Made by a program: the position numbers and the translations under genes | DNA from: an uncultured Lachnospiraceae bacterium | GTDB taxonomy: Bacteria; Bacillota_A; Clostridia; Lachnospirales; Lachnospiraceae | DNA length: 5,358 nucleotides | Direction: 5' to 3' | Assembly: GCA_949957035.1 (NCBI GenBank) | Contig: CATLIP010000176.1 | Span: forward strand, 1-5,358 | In this document: piece by piece, positions 1 through 5,358 of the stretch | Numbering within the stretch: the first letter of the stretch is position 1 | How the letters are laid out: each line of letters starts with the position of its first letter | The notes under the pieces: model-generated | Databases searched by the model: none | What the model saw: only the letters and a program-made list of their open reading frames with translations | What the model was told of the DNA's origin: nothing

Positions 1-864
1 GCTCTTGCTTACCAGCTTGCAGTCCACCGCAAGGTCCAGGATATCTCCTTCTCTGGAAATCCCCTTACCAAACATGATATCAAACTCCGCCTCCTTAAAG
101 GGCGGCGCAATCTTATTCTTCACAACCTTCACACGAGTCCTGTTCCCCACCATATCTCCGCTCTGCTTCAATGTCTCGACCCTTCTGACATCCATACGAA
201 TCGACGCATAGAACTTAAGAGCGCGTCCTCCTGTGGTGGTCTCAGGATTCCCAAACATCACTCCCACCTTCTCACGAAGCTGATTGATGAAGATTACCAC
301 ACAGTTAGACTTACTGATAACCGGCGTCAGCTTACGGAGCGCCTGAGACATTAATCTTGCCTGCAGCCCTACATGGCTGTCTCCCATATCTCCTTCAATC
401 TCCTGCTTGGGCACCAACGCCGCCACAGAATCCACAACGATAATATCCATGGCGCCGGAGCGTACCATAGTCTCCGTAATCTCAAGAGCCTGGTCTCCGC
501 TGTCTGGCTGCGAGATATACAGCTCATCAATATCAACCCCGATATTCTTGGCATAAACCGGGTCCAGCGCATGCTCTGCATCAATAAACCCGGCAATTCC
601 TCCCCTCTTCTGCACCTCCGCAATCATATGTAGCGCGACTGTGGTCTTACCGCTGGATTCTGGTCCGTACACCTCCACAATCCTTCCCCTCGGAACCCCT
701 CCAAGCCCCAGCGCCAGGTCAAGGCTTAAAGAACCTGTGGGAATTGTCTCCACAGATACCTGTGCCTTGGGATCTCCGAGCTTCATAACCGTTCCTTTTC
801 CAAAATCCTTCTCAAGCTTTGCTATTGCAGCATCTAATGCTTTCTTCTTATCTTCATTCGCCAT
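1..864 (-). CDS. recA: RecA recombinase, 3' end outside window
   Basis: This is the DNA strand-exchange ATPase that forms filaments on single-stranded DNA, drives homologous recombination and triggers LexA self-cleavage. The 288 visible codons align along their whole length with bacterial RecA (about 350 residues), so only the C-terminal part is missing at the left edge. Visible landmarks are the Walker A motif GPESSGKT at residues 67-74, the catalytic-glutamate region [10 protein letters not shown] around 93-102, Walker B (DIIVVDS) ending near 146, and the L2 DNA-binding loop with [20 protein letters not shown] at 194-213. The ATG at 864 opens with [13 protein letters not shown], typical of the family, and has an AGGAG ribosome binding site 8 nt upstream. 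The gene has its own promoter and a LexA box, so it is expected to be SOS-induced rather than simply co-transcribed with the carboxypeptidase upstream. Identity is essentially certain. Confidence 0.98.
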   Translation of the reverse strand, partial: MANEDKKKALDAAIAKLEKDFGKGTVMKLGDPKAQVSVETIPTGSLSLDLALGLGGVPRGRIVEVYGPESSGKTTVALHMIAEVQKRGGIAGFIDAEHALDPVYAKNIGVDIDELYISQPDSGDQALEITETMVRSGAMDIIVVDSVAALVPKQEIEGDMGDSHVGLQARLMSQALRKLTPVISKSNCVVIFINQLREKVGVMFGNPETTTGGRALKFYASIRMDVRRVETLKQSGDMVGNRTRVKVVKNKIAPPFKEAEFDIMFGKGISREGDILDLAVDCKLVSKS

Positions 865-871
865 CTTACAA

Positions 872-880
872 TCTCCTTTT
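872..880 (-). promoter_or_regulatory. recA ribosome binding site
   Basis: On the minus strand this reads AAAAGGAGA, a strong Shine-Dalgarno match. The AGGAG core ends 8 nt before the ATG at 864 and fixes the recA start. Confidence 0.85.
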
Positions 881-888
881 CGCCAAGC

Positions 889-908
889 AAACGAACTAAT
901 GTTCGTTT
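889..908. promoter_or_regulatory. LexA/DinR (SOS) operator of recA
   Basis: Two perfect 8-bp inverted arms, AAACGAAC and GTTCGTTT, flank a 4-bp TAAT centre. The core CGAAC-N4-GTTCG is the established Gram-positive LexA (DinR) box. It begins about 10 bp downstream of the recA -10 hexamer, so bound LexA would cover roughly +3 to +22 and block promoter clearance. The match and its placement are read directly; repression by LexA is inferred from the family rule. Confidence 0.92.
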
Positions 909-918
909 CATAGTTAAT

Positions 919-947
919 ATACTAGTATACTTGTTACAAAATGTCAA
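919..947 (-). promoter_or_regulatory. recA sigma-A promoter
   Basis: On the minus strand there is a perfect -35 TTGACA at 947-942, a 17-bp spacer, and -10 TAGTAT (4 of 6) at 924-919. Transcription would start near 911-914, giving a leader of roughly 50 nt before the ATG at 864. The adjacent LexA box supports this as the regulated recA promoter. Confidence 0.82.
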
Positions 948-1026
948 CACCAAATTCAGGAAAATACATGAAAATATTTGGACTTATCCAGATGTACCTC
1001 TTAGAAACTGTTCAGAAAATAAAATG

Positions 1027-1054
1027 AATCAGACCCTTCAAAACCATTCTGACT
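1027..1054 (-). terminator. Weak hairpin after the carboxypeptidase, possible terminator
   Basis: In minus-strand RNA, AGUCAGA (1054-1048) can pair with UCUGAUU (1033-1027). This gives 7 pairs, one a G-U wobble, around a 14-nt loop, followed by an interrupted U-rich stretch (ATTTTATTTT). It lies about 45 nt after the carboxypeptidase stop. The stem has few G-C pairs and a large loop, so termination here would be leaky at best. Confidence 0.3.
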
Positions 1055-1060
1055 ATTTTT

Positions 1061-1090
1061 AAAATACCACACTTTCGCTCTTTTTGTCAA
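1061..1090 (-). promoter_or_regulatory. Possible distal promoter upstream of recA
   Basis: On the minus strand there is a perfect TTGACA at 1090-1085, an 18-bp spacer, and TATTTT (4 of 6) at 1066-1061. It begins 7 bp after the carboxypeptidase stop and points at recA. A transcript would start near 1054, at the foot of the weak hairpin. Such matches occur by chance in AT-rich DNA, so this is only a candidate. Confidence 0.3.
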
Positions 1091-1097
1091 CTGCTTA

Positions 1098-2303
1098 TCA
1101 CAATAAAATCAGCCGTGTAATGAACCGCAGCGCCCAGTTCAAATCCCTTTCTTTGACATACTCTTTTGCCGCCACCTTATAGACGGCAATCTCCTCCCCC
1201 TCAAGAAAATACCGCACACTTCCCACCGCATCTCCCTCGCTCACCGGCGCCTTCAGAGAATCCTTAAGCTCCGTCTTTATCTCTACGTCTTCATCCTTAC
1301 GAAGCAGCACCGGAATCTCCTCCTTCCCTTCTACATATACAGGAATCTCAAGCTCCGTCTCATAAGGAGTTTCCTCTTCCACACCTTTTTCTACCTTTAT
1401 ATCCGGCAAAACCACATCCTCCCAGACATCCCTATACTGATAATTATCAATCCCGTATTCCATAAGCTTCCTCGTATCCGTCCACTTATAACCCTTATTG
1501 TTGGGCCACCCGCACGCAAGAAGAGCCACAATGAAGGTTCTGCCGTCACGCTTAAGGGCCCCCACATAACAGTATCCCGCCTCTGAGGTAAATCCGGTCT
1601 TTCCGGTCAGCGCCCCCTCCATCATATCCAGAAATGCATTATGGTTCACACAGGAGAAGCTGCGGCTCCCCTCCACATCGCTGAACTGATAGTTTTTTGT
1701 CCTTGTAATCTCCAAAAACTCCTCCCGGCAGGGAGACTCCATGATACAGTACCTCATGATTGCGGCCAAATCCCTTGCCGTCGTAGCGTGTATCCCGCCC
1801 TCGTCACTGTCGTCCAGCCCGTTGGGGGTTACAAAATGGGTATCTCTGCATCCTAACTCCTTTGCCTTTTGGTTCATCAGCTTCGCAAATTCCTCCACAG
1901 ACCCCGAGATTCCTTCGGCAATCACCACAGCGCTGTCATTGTGTGATTCCAACATTAAGGAATACAAAAGGTCCTTAAGATAGAATTGTTCCTGAGCATG
2001 AACCCCAAGCTTCACCTTGGGTCTTTCCGCCGCATAGGACGACGCCGTAACAACCTGCCCATCCTCTTGATTCTCAAGAGCTAAGATACAGGTCATAATT
2101 TTGGTAGTACTGGCCATTGGACGAATCTCTGTTTCTTCTTTTCCAAATAAAACACGCCCACTGTCAGCATCCATCAACACCGCTGACCGGGCGTATAACT
2201 GCTCCGGCGCCTCTACGCTCTCCTTGGCCCGGACTACAATATCACCCGGCATAGAGAACAACAAACAAATCATGAGACTTAACACTATCATTTTCTTTTT
2301 CAT
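1098..2303 (-). CDS. D-alanyl-D-alanine carboxypeptidase, S11 family (DacF/DacA type)
   Basis: This is a low-molecular-weight penicillin-binding protein that removes the terminal D-Ala from peptidoglycan pentapeptides outside the membrane. Counting from the ATG at 2303 (401 residues), it has a signal peptide (MKKKMIVLSLMICLLF, likely cut near residue 26), the active-site SxxK as STTK at 65-68, SHN at 120-122 and KTG at 235-237. All the catalytic motifs are intact and normally spaced. The region after about residue 290 fits the beta-rich C-terminal domain of the family. The last 20 or so residues (NWALRFITRLILL) form an amphipathic or hydrophobic tail, the usual membrane anchor. The frame can also open at GTG 2315, adding MVWR, but ATG 2303 gives the classic signal peptide; neither start has a strong ribosome binding site. 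It follows scpB by about 100 bp with no clear promoter, so co-transcription with scpAB is likely. I cannot separate DacF from other S11 paralogues by eye. Confidence 0.95.
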   Translation of the reverse strand: MKKKMIVLSLMICLLFSMPGDIVVRAKESVEAPEQLYARSAVLMDADSGRVLFGKEETEIRPMASTTKIMTCILALENQEDGQVVTASSYAAERPKVKLGVHAQEQFYLKDLLYSLMLESHNDSAVVIAEGISGSVEEFAKLMNQKAKELGCRDTHFVTPNGLDDSDEGGIHATTARDLAAIMRYCIMESPCREEFLEITRTKNYQFSDVEGSRSFSCVNHNAFLDMMEGALTGKTGFTSEAGYCYVGALKRDGRTFIVALLACGWPNNKGYKWTDTRKLMEYGIDNYQYRDVWEDVVLPDIKVEKGVEEETPYETELEIPVYVEGKEEIPVLLRKDEDVEIKTELKDSLKAPVSEGDAVGSVRYFLEGEEIAVYKVAAKEYVKERDLNWALRFITRLILL

Positions 2304-2404
2304 CCGCCACACCACATATCACTACATTACTGCAATATATGTAACCAACTTCACGCCTATTCCTCAAAAATCTTTTCCTTCACATAGACGCCTGACGGCT
2401 CGGC

Positions 2405-2983
2405 TTAAATATCCAGCTTCAACTGAACCTCTTCCTCAGCCTCCTCCTTAAAGCTTTCCACCTGCTCTGCATTCAGGCTCGGTAAATCTTCCACAGACTG
2501 AACGCTGAAACGCCTTAAAAATTCCTCTGTGGTCCCGAACAGAATCGGTTTGCCCGGCGCGTCCAATCTTCCGCACTCACACACCAGATTATACTCTACC
2601 AGCTTATTCACCGCATGATCTGACTTCACTCCGCGAATCTTCTCCACCTCTAACTTAGTCACAGGCTGCTTATATGCAATAATTGACAGCGTCTCAAGAA
2701 GAACATCGGTCAGCACATACTTCTTTGGCTGCTTTGCCACGCGAATCAGATACTCATACGTCTCCTTCTTCGTGCACATCTGAAATGCGTCCTCAAGCTC
2801 AATCACCTTGATTCCTCTGTCCTGTGCCTCATACTTATCCATCAACCTGTGCACAATCTTACGGGTAGTATCCTTGTCATGTCCGATTGCCGCCGCGATT
2901 TTATCCAGCTCTACGGAATCCCCCATGGCAAACAGAACCGCCTCTATCACTCCCTCTAATCTGCTAATCTCCACTTCGTCCAT
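2405..2983 (-). CDS. scpB: Segregation and condensation protein B
   Basis: ScpB dimerises and binds the ScpA linker, forming the non-SMC part of the SMC-ScpAB complex that organises and segregates chromosomes in the cytoplasm. The 192-residue protein has the usual length and two winged-helix domains. The first begins with LEGVIEAVLFAMGD (9-22). The second carries the conserved LSIIAYKQPVTKLEVEKIRGVKSDHAVNKL stretch (99-128) and the GKPILFGTTEEFLRRF block (144-159). It ends in an acidic tail rich in Glu (176-187). The ATG at 2983 has an AAAGGTGG ribosome binding site 9 nt upstream, and the gap to scpA is only 33 nt, so the pair is one operon. After the TAA stop the same frame stays open for 15 more coding-like codons (see findings). 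Confidence 0.97.
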   Translation of the reverse strand: MDEVEISRLEGVIEAVLFAMGDSVELDKIAAAIGHDKDTTRKIVHRLMDKYEAQDRGIKVIELEDAFQMCTKKETYEYLIRVAKQPKKYVLTDVLLETLSIIAYKQPVTKLEVEKIRGVKSDHAVNKLVEYNLVCECGRLDAPGKPILFGTTEEFLRRFSVQSVEDLPSLNAEQVESFKEEAEEEVQLKLDI

Positions 2984-2992
2984 AATCCCTTT

Positions 2993-3000
2993 CCACCTTT
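2993..3000 (-). promoter_or_regulatory. scpB ribosome binding site
   Basis: AAAGGTGG on the minus strand lies 9 nt before the scpB ATG, inside the 33-nt scpA-scpB gap. A second weaker purine run, AAAGGG at 2991-2986, lies closer to the start. Confidence 0.65.
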
Positions 3001-3016
3001 TAGAGAACTTCCTTTC

Positions 3017-3781
3017 TTACAAGTAAGCCCTTTCAGCAAATGCCTTCGACCGAATCATAATCTCATCAAAGGGATGCTCCTGCTCAATTGCAAGAATCCC
3101 TTCCTTCATCAACTGCAGAATCGCAAGAAAGGTTACGACAATCTGTATCTTAGAGCCCTGCTTCTCCAAAATCTCCCGGAACCGAAAGCTCTTATGCCCT
3201 TTCGCATACTCTGTCACATAATGCAGTTTATCCGGCAGCGTGACTTCCTCTTTCTCAATCTTTCCGAACTTGCTGCGGACAGGGTCAATCTTGTCCACCC
3301 GTCTCTTCATCACGTCTCTGAACACCTTATGAAGCCTTGAAAGAGTGATATCCTTGAGCAGCTCGTCTAAATCCACCGGCTCTTCGTACTTACGCACCTC
3401 GTCCGGAATCGTCGGCGCTTTGTACATCACCTGCTCTCCCTCCACCTGCCTGTCTCTTAGCTCATAGGACATATACTTATACATCTTATATTCCAGCAGT
3501 TGGGCAACCAACTCCTTGCGCGGGTCCTCCTCTTCCCCTTCCTCATTCACTTCTTTGGGCAGCAGCATCCGGCACTTAATGTCTAAAAGCGTCGCCGCCA
3601 TCACCAAAAACTCACTCATGACGTTCAGATCTTCCCTCTCCATTGCCTTGATATAATCCATATACTGGTTTGTAATCTCCACAATCGGAATATCGTAGAT
3701 ATCAATCTTATTCTTATCAATCAAATGCAGCAATAAATCCAAAGGTCCTTCAAAGACCTGCAGTTTTACCGGAATCCCCAT
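3017..3781 (-). CDS. scpA: Segregation and condensation protein A
   Basis: ScpA is the kleisin of the bacterial SMC condensin: its N-terminus binds one SMC neck, its C-terminal winged helix binds the cap of the other SMC head, and its middle binds an ScpB dimer. The 254-residue length is normal for the family. The N-terminus has the signature VFEGPLDLLLHLI (9-21) followed by IDIYDIPIVEITNQYMDYI. An acidic linker (EEGEEEDPRKE) sits around residues 80-91. The C-terminal winged helix is visible as FRFREILEKQGSKIQIVVTFLAILQL followed by HPFDEIMI near the end. The ATG at 3781 has AGGAG 6 nt upstream and its own promoter in the gap before the phosphoesterase. The scpA-scpB order is the standard Firmicute arrangement. 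Confidence 0.97.
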   Translation of the reverse strand: MGIPVKLQVFEGPLDLLLHLIDKNKIDIYDIPIVEITNQYMDYIKAMEREDLNVMSEFLVMAATLLDIKCRMLLPKEVNEEGEEEDPRKELVAQLLEYKMYKYMSYELRDRQVEGEQVMYKAPTIPDEVRKYEEPVDLDELLKDITLSRLHKVFRDVMKRRVDKIDPVRSKFGKIEKEEVTLPDKLHYVTEYAKGHKSFRFREILEKQGSKIQIVVTFLAILQLMKEGILAIEQEHPFDEIMIRSKAFAERAYL

Positions 3782-3787
3782 AGAACT

Positions 3788-3792
3788 CTCCT
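3788..3792 (-). promoter_or_regulatory. scpA ribosome binding site
   Basis: AGGAG on the minus strand, 6 nt before the scpA ATG at 3781, supports that start. Confidence 0.75.
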
Positions 3793-3837
3793 AAACATAT
3801 CTCTGACTTACACTTTTTCTCAAATCATAACCGTATT

Positions 3838-3866
3838 ATTATACAGGATATTTTCTGTTTTCACAA
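3838..3866 (-). promoter_or_regulatory. Promoter for scpA-scpB
   Basis: On the minus strand, TTGTGA (4 of 6) at 3866-3861, a 17-bp spacer and a perfect TATAAT at 3843-3838. Transcription would start near 3831, about 50 nt before scpA. The -35 lies just 3 bp after the phosphoesterase stop. No terminator is visible between the two genes, so read-through from upstream may add to this promoter. Confidence 0.65.
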
Positions 3867-3869
3867 GTT

Positions 3870-4730
3870 CTACCTTGAAAATTCCACCACAACCACCTCG
3901 GCCGGGTTCAGGAAACGTACCGGCACAGAATGTACGCCAAGCCCCCTGCTCACTACCGCAAACCCCTCTTCCAGCCTATAACCTCCCCCGGAATACTCCG
4001 GGAAAAGTGTAAAATCCGGAGCCACCACGCCGCCAATCCCCGGTATGCGCACTACTCCGCCATGATAATGCCCGGACAAAATAAGGTCTGCTCCCCAGTC
4101 GCGGTAAGCCCGGATATGTGCCGGATGGTGGGCCATCAGTATCTCATATGCATCCCCCGCTTCGCCAATCTTTTCCTCGATGTCAGCCTTTACAAGCCGG
4201 TTTCTTGCCCATCTCTCATATCCGCAAAGAGGTATCTCAAGGCCCGTAATCCTGAGTTTGCTTTCATCCCAGTCCACAGCCGCAGATTCATTCTCAAGGA
4301 AATGAATCCCCGTCCTCTCAAGCAGTCTCTTATAATCCCGAAATGAACGCTTATATTTTCCTGGACATTCCTTCATCTTCTGCTCGTGGTTGCCATTAGC
4401 ATGGTACACAGGACAAATTGCCGGAAGCCGGGACAAAAATTTTACGGAATGTTCATAGGAATAAGGGTCCCTCCTAAGCAGCATATCCCCTCCTATCAAA
4501 ATCAAATCCGGCTTTTCTTTCTCAATGGTACGGAAAAGGGATTCATTCTCTCTTCCGTAACAATAATTATGAAGGTCGCTCAAAAAAACAATCTTCTTCG
4601 GCTCAATAAGCCCAGACAGCTTCTTAGACGTCACTTTGTAACGAGTCACCCGAAAACAGCGTAATTCACGCACCAGCTCGCCTGCCGCCAGCAGCAAAAG
4701 CGCCCCTATTATCCTTCTTAATGTCTTCAA
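3870..4730 (-). CDS. Membrane-anchored calcineurin-like metallophosphoesterase (YkuE/YaeI type)
   Basis: This is a two-metal phosphoesterase of the calcineurin-like superfamily, close in style to B. subtilis YkuE and E. coli YaeI; the substrate is not evident. Counting from a TTG start at 4730 (286 residues), all metal-binding motifs are present: SDLHN (D52, H54), GGDM (D82), GNHE (N114, H115), AHHP (H201) and SGHYHGG (H221, H223). A basic N-terminus (KTLRR) precedes a short hydrophobic segment (residues 7-17) that looks like a membrane anchor. RRIIGA lacks a true Tat consensus. The frame also opens at ATG 4748, which would add MKRRRR. I prefer TTG because AAAAGGAG lies 7 nt upstream of it, and because the promoter -10 sits only 7 bp before the ATG, leaving that ATG with no leader. 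The gene is divergent from the aminopeptidase and lies directly upstream of scpA. Confidence 0.9.
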   Translation of the reverse strand: MKTLRRIIGALLLLAAGELVRELRCFRVTRYKVTSKKLSGLIEPKKIVFLSDLHNYCYGRENESLFRTIEKEKPDLILIGGDMLLRRDPYSYEHSVKFLSRLPAICPVYHANGNHEQKMKECPGKYKRSFRDYKRLLERTGIHFLENESAAVDWDESKLRITGLEIPLCGYERWARNRLVKADIEEKIGEAGDAYEILMAHHPAHIRAYRDWGADLILSGHYHGGVVRIPGIGGVVAPDFTLFPEYSGGGYRLEEGFAVVSRGLGVHSVPVRFLNPAEVVVVEFSR

Positions 4731-4737
4731 TCTTCTT

Positions 4738-4745
4738 CTCCTTTT
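4738..4745 (-). promoter_or_regulatory. Ribosome binding site deciding the phosphoesterase start
   Basis: AAAAGGAG on the minus strand is followed by 7 nt and then TTG at 4730. It lies inside the frame that opens at ATG 4748, which has no Shine-Dalgarno sequence at a usable distance. It therefore argues for the TTG as the real start, although the purines are also what Lys-Arg codons would give. Confidence 0.6.
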
Positions 4746-4752
4746 CATTTAG

Positions 4753-4768
4753 ATAATTATATAATTAT
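4753..4768. repeat. 16-bp perfect AT-only palindrome in divergent promoter region
   Basis: ATAATTATATAATTAT equals its own reverse complement. It contains the whole -10 hexamer of the phosphoesterase promoter and the end of its spacer. It may be a protein-binding site, or simply the AT-rich melting region. Confidence 0.6.
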
Positions 4769-4784
4769 TCCTATCAATTTGCAA
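4756..4784 (-). promoter_or_regulatory. Promoter for the metallophosphoesterase gene
   Basis: On the minus strand, TTGCAA (4 of 6) at 4784-4779, a 17-bp spacer and a perfect TATAAT at 4761-4756. Transcription is expected at about 4750-4748, on or beside the upstream ATG, leaving about 20 nt of leader before TTG 4730. Confidence 0.7.
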
Positions 4785-4791
4785 ATAGATA

Positions 4792-4800
4792 TGTTAGAAT
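4792..4800 (+). promoter_or_regulatory. Extended -10 promoter for the aminopeptidase
   Basis: TGT followed by TAGAAT (5 of 6) forms an extended -10 element (TGn plus hexamer). No good -35 is visible at 16-18 bp, which fits an extended -10 promoter. Transcription would start near 4807, about 33 nt before the ATG. It is divergent from the phosphoesterase promoter, with the two -10 elements about 33 bp apart. Confidence 0.45.
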
Positions 4801-4824
4801 TAATCCTAAAGAAATATTATATAC

Positions 4825-4832
4825 AAGGGAGG
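4825..4832 (+). promoter_or_regulatory. Aminopeptidase ribosome binding site
   Basis: AAGGGAGG lies 7 nt before the ATG at 4840. It is a strong Shine-Dalgarno sequence that fixes the start. Confidence 0.85.
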
Positions 4833-4839
4833 TTTTTAT

Positions 4840-5358
4840 ATGACTGTACCAGAAAGGATTTCGGCCCTTCGTTCTCTGATGGAGGAAAAAGGGTACGACG
4901 TATATCTTATCCCTACGGACGACAATCATCAGAGCGAATATGTAGGAGAGCATTTTAAGGCAAGAGCATTTATTACAGGATTTACCGGCTCTGCCGGAAC
5001 TGCCGTTATTACCCAAAAGGAAGCGGGACTGTGGACAGACGGCCGGTACTTTATCCAGGCCGCTAACCAGCTTGAGGGAAGCGGCGTCACACTGTTTAAG
5101 ATGGGGCAGCCCGACGTTCCCGCCTTAGAGGACTATATTGCCGACGTACTGCCAGAAGGAGGCACTTTAGGATTTGACGGGCGGGTGGTTGCCATGGGCG
5201 AAGGACAGGCATTAAAGTCTGCAATCCTTCCAAAGAATGGGAAGATTAACTATTCAGAAGACTTAGTAGACAAGATTTGGGAAGACCGTCCTGCATTGTC
5301 TGAGAAGCCCGCGTTTGCTCTGGGTGTGGAATACACCGGCGAGAGCACAGCCGACAAG
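4840..5358 (+). CDS. Xaa-Pro aminopeptidase, long (XPNPEP1-like) form, 3' end outside window
   Basis: This is a cytoplasmic M24B metallopeptidase that removes an N-terminal residue preceding proline. Only the first 173 codons are in the window, covering the first creatinase-N-like domain and the start of the next. Visible landmarks are PTDDNHQSEYVGEHFKAR (25-42), TGFTGSAGTAVIT (46-58), LWTDGRYFIQA (64-74), LGFDGR (110-115) and WEDRP (147-151) followed by LGVEYTGES. The WTDGRYF and DRP-...-YTG pattern matches the long three-domain aminopeptidase P of eukaryotes and many Clostridia (about 600 residues) rather than the roughly 440-residue E. coli PepP. The pita-bread catalytic domain with its metal ligands (Asp, Asp, His, Glu, Glu) lies beyond the right edge, so catalytic integrity cannot be judged. 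It begins with a strong ribosome binding site and is divergent from the phosphoesterase. Confidence 0.93.
   Translation, partial: MTVPERISALRSLMEEKGYDVYLIPTDDNHQSEYVGEHFKARAFITGFTGSAGTAVITQKEAGLWTDGRYFIQAANQLEGSGVTLFKMGQPDVPALEDYIADVLPEGGTLGFDGRVVAMGEGQALKSAILPKNGKINYSEDLVDKIWEDRPALSEKPAFALGVEYTGESTADK

Noticed and set aside
369..633. Open frames on both strands inside recA, 84-86 codons
   Set aside because: They overlap the RecA Walker A to Walker B region in other frames and show no recognisable protein features; they are shadows of recA.
641..913. Plus-strand open frame of 90 codons over the recA 5' end
   Set aside because: It is antisense to the recA start and has no ribosome binding site or family resemblance.
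2390..2401. Small GC hairpin (GCC-GTCA-GGC) after scpB as a terminator
   Set aside because: The stem is only 3 bp and there is no following U-run. The bases are better explained as the coding-like tail after the scpB stop.
2101..2451. Plus-strand open frame of 116 codons spanning the carboxypeptidase-scpB junction
   Set aside because: It is antisense to the carboxypeptidase signal peptide region and the scpB 3' end. Its Ser/Pro/Thr-rich composition is typical of a reverse-strand artefact.
3930..4346. Plus-strand open frame of 138 codons inside the metallophosphoesterase
   Set aside because: It is antisense to the conserved metal-binding motifs. The minus-strand frame clearly encodes the real protein.
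4774..5016. Minus-strand open frame of 80 codons over the aminopeptidase 5' end
   Set aside because: It is antisense to a well-recognised aminopeptidase P N-terminus with a strong start; no support of its own.
1..5358. A novel defence, mobile or biosynthetic system
   Set aside because: All six genes are recognisable housekeeping families in intact frames, with no direct repeats, integrase, transposase, or composition shift.

Overview
This window looks like ordinary core chromosome of a low-to-mid-GC Firmicute. It is most likely a gut-type member of the Clostridia, probably Lachnospiraceae. The reasons are the Gram-positive smc-partner pair scpA/scpB, a Firmicute-type LexA (DinR) box on recA, strong AGGAG-type ribosome binding sites, TTGACA/TATAAT promoters, and a long eukaryote-like aminopeptidase P of the kind common in this family. 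The family assignment is inferred from protein style and gene order and was not tested by a search. I see no mobile element, CRISPR array, tRNA, rRNA or toxin-antitoxin pair, and no undescribed multi-gene system.

Layout: five genes run leftward (minus strand) and one partial gene runs rightward. From right to left on the minus strand they are a membrane-anchored metallophosphoesterase (3870-4730), scpA (3017-3781), scpB (2405-2983), a secreted S11-family D-Ala-D-Ala carboxypeptidase (1098-2303), and recA (start at 864, running off the left edge with 288 codons visible). The divergent gene on the plus strand (4840 to the right edge, 173 codons visible) is a long-form Xaa-Pro aminopeptidase. 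No gap exceeds 300 bases; the largest is the 233-bp recA upstream region.

Transcription: a short divergent control region (4749-4839) serves the phosphoesterase and the aminopeptidase. A promoter in the 88-bp gap before scpA can start an scpA-scpB(-carboxypeptidase) transcript. recA has its own consensus promoter, with a perfect 8-bp-arm LexA operator just downstream of the -10 element, so it is expected to be SOS-regulated. A weak terminator-like hairpin and a possible second promoter lie between the carboxypeptidase and recA.

Function: ScpA and ScpB are the non-SMC subunits of the SMC condensin used in chromosome segregation, the carboxypeptidase trims peptidoglycan stem peptides, and RecA does recombination and SOS induction. 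The cluster is therefore chromosome and envelope housekeeping. The main points worth a second look are small: the true start of the phosphoesterase (an internal TTG with a perfect ribosome binding site), a coding-like 15-codon extension after the scpB stop, an unclear start for the carboxypeptidase, and palindromes in the two promoter regions.
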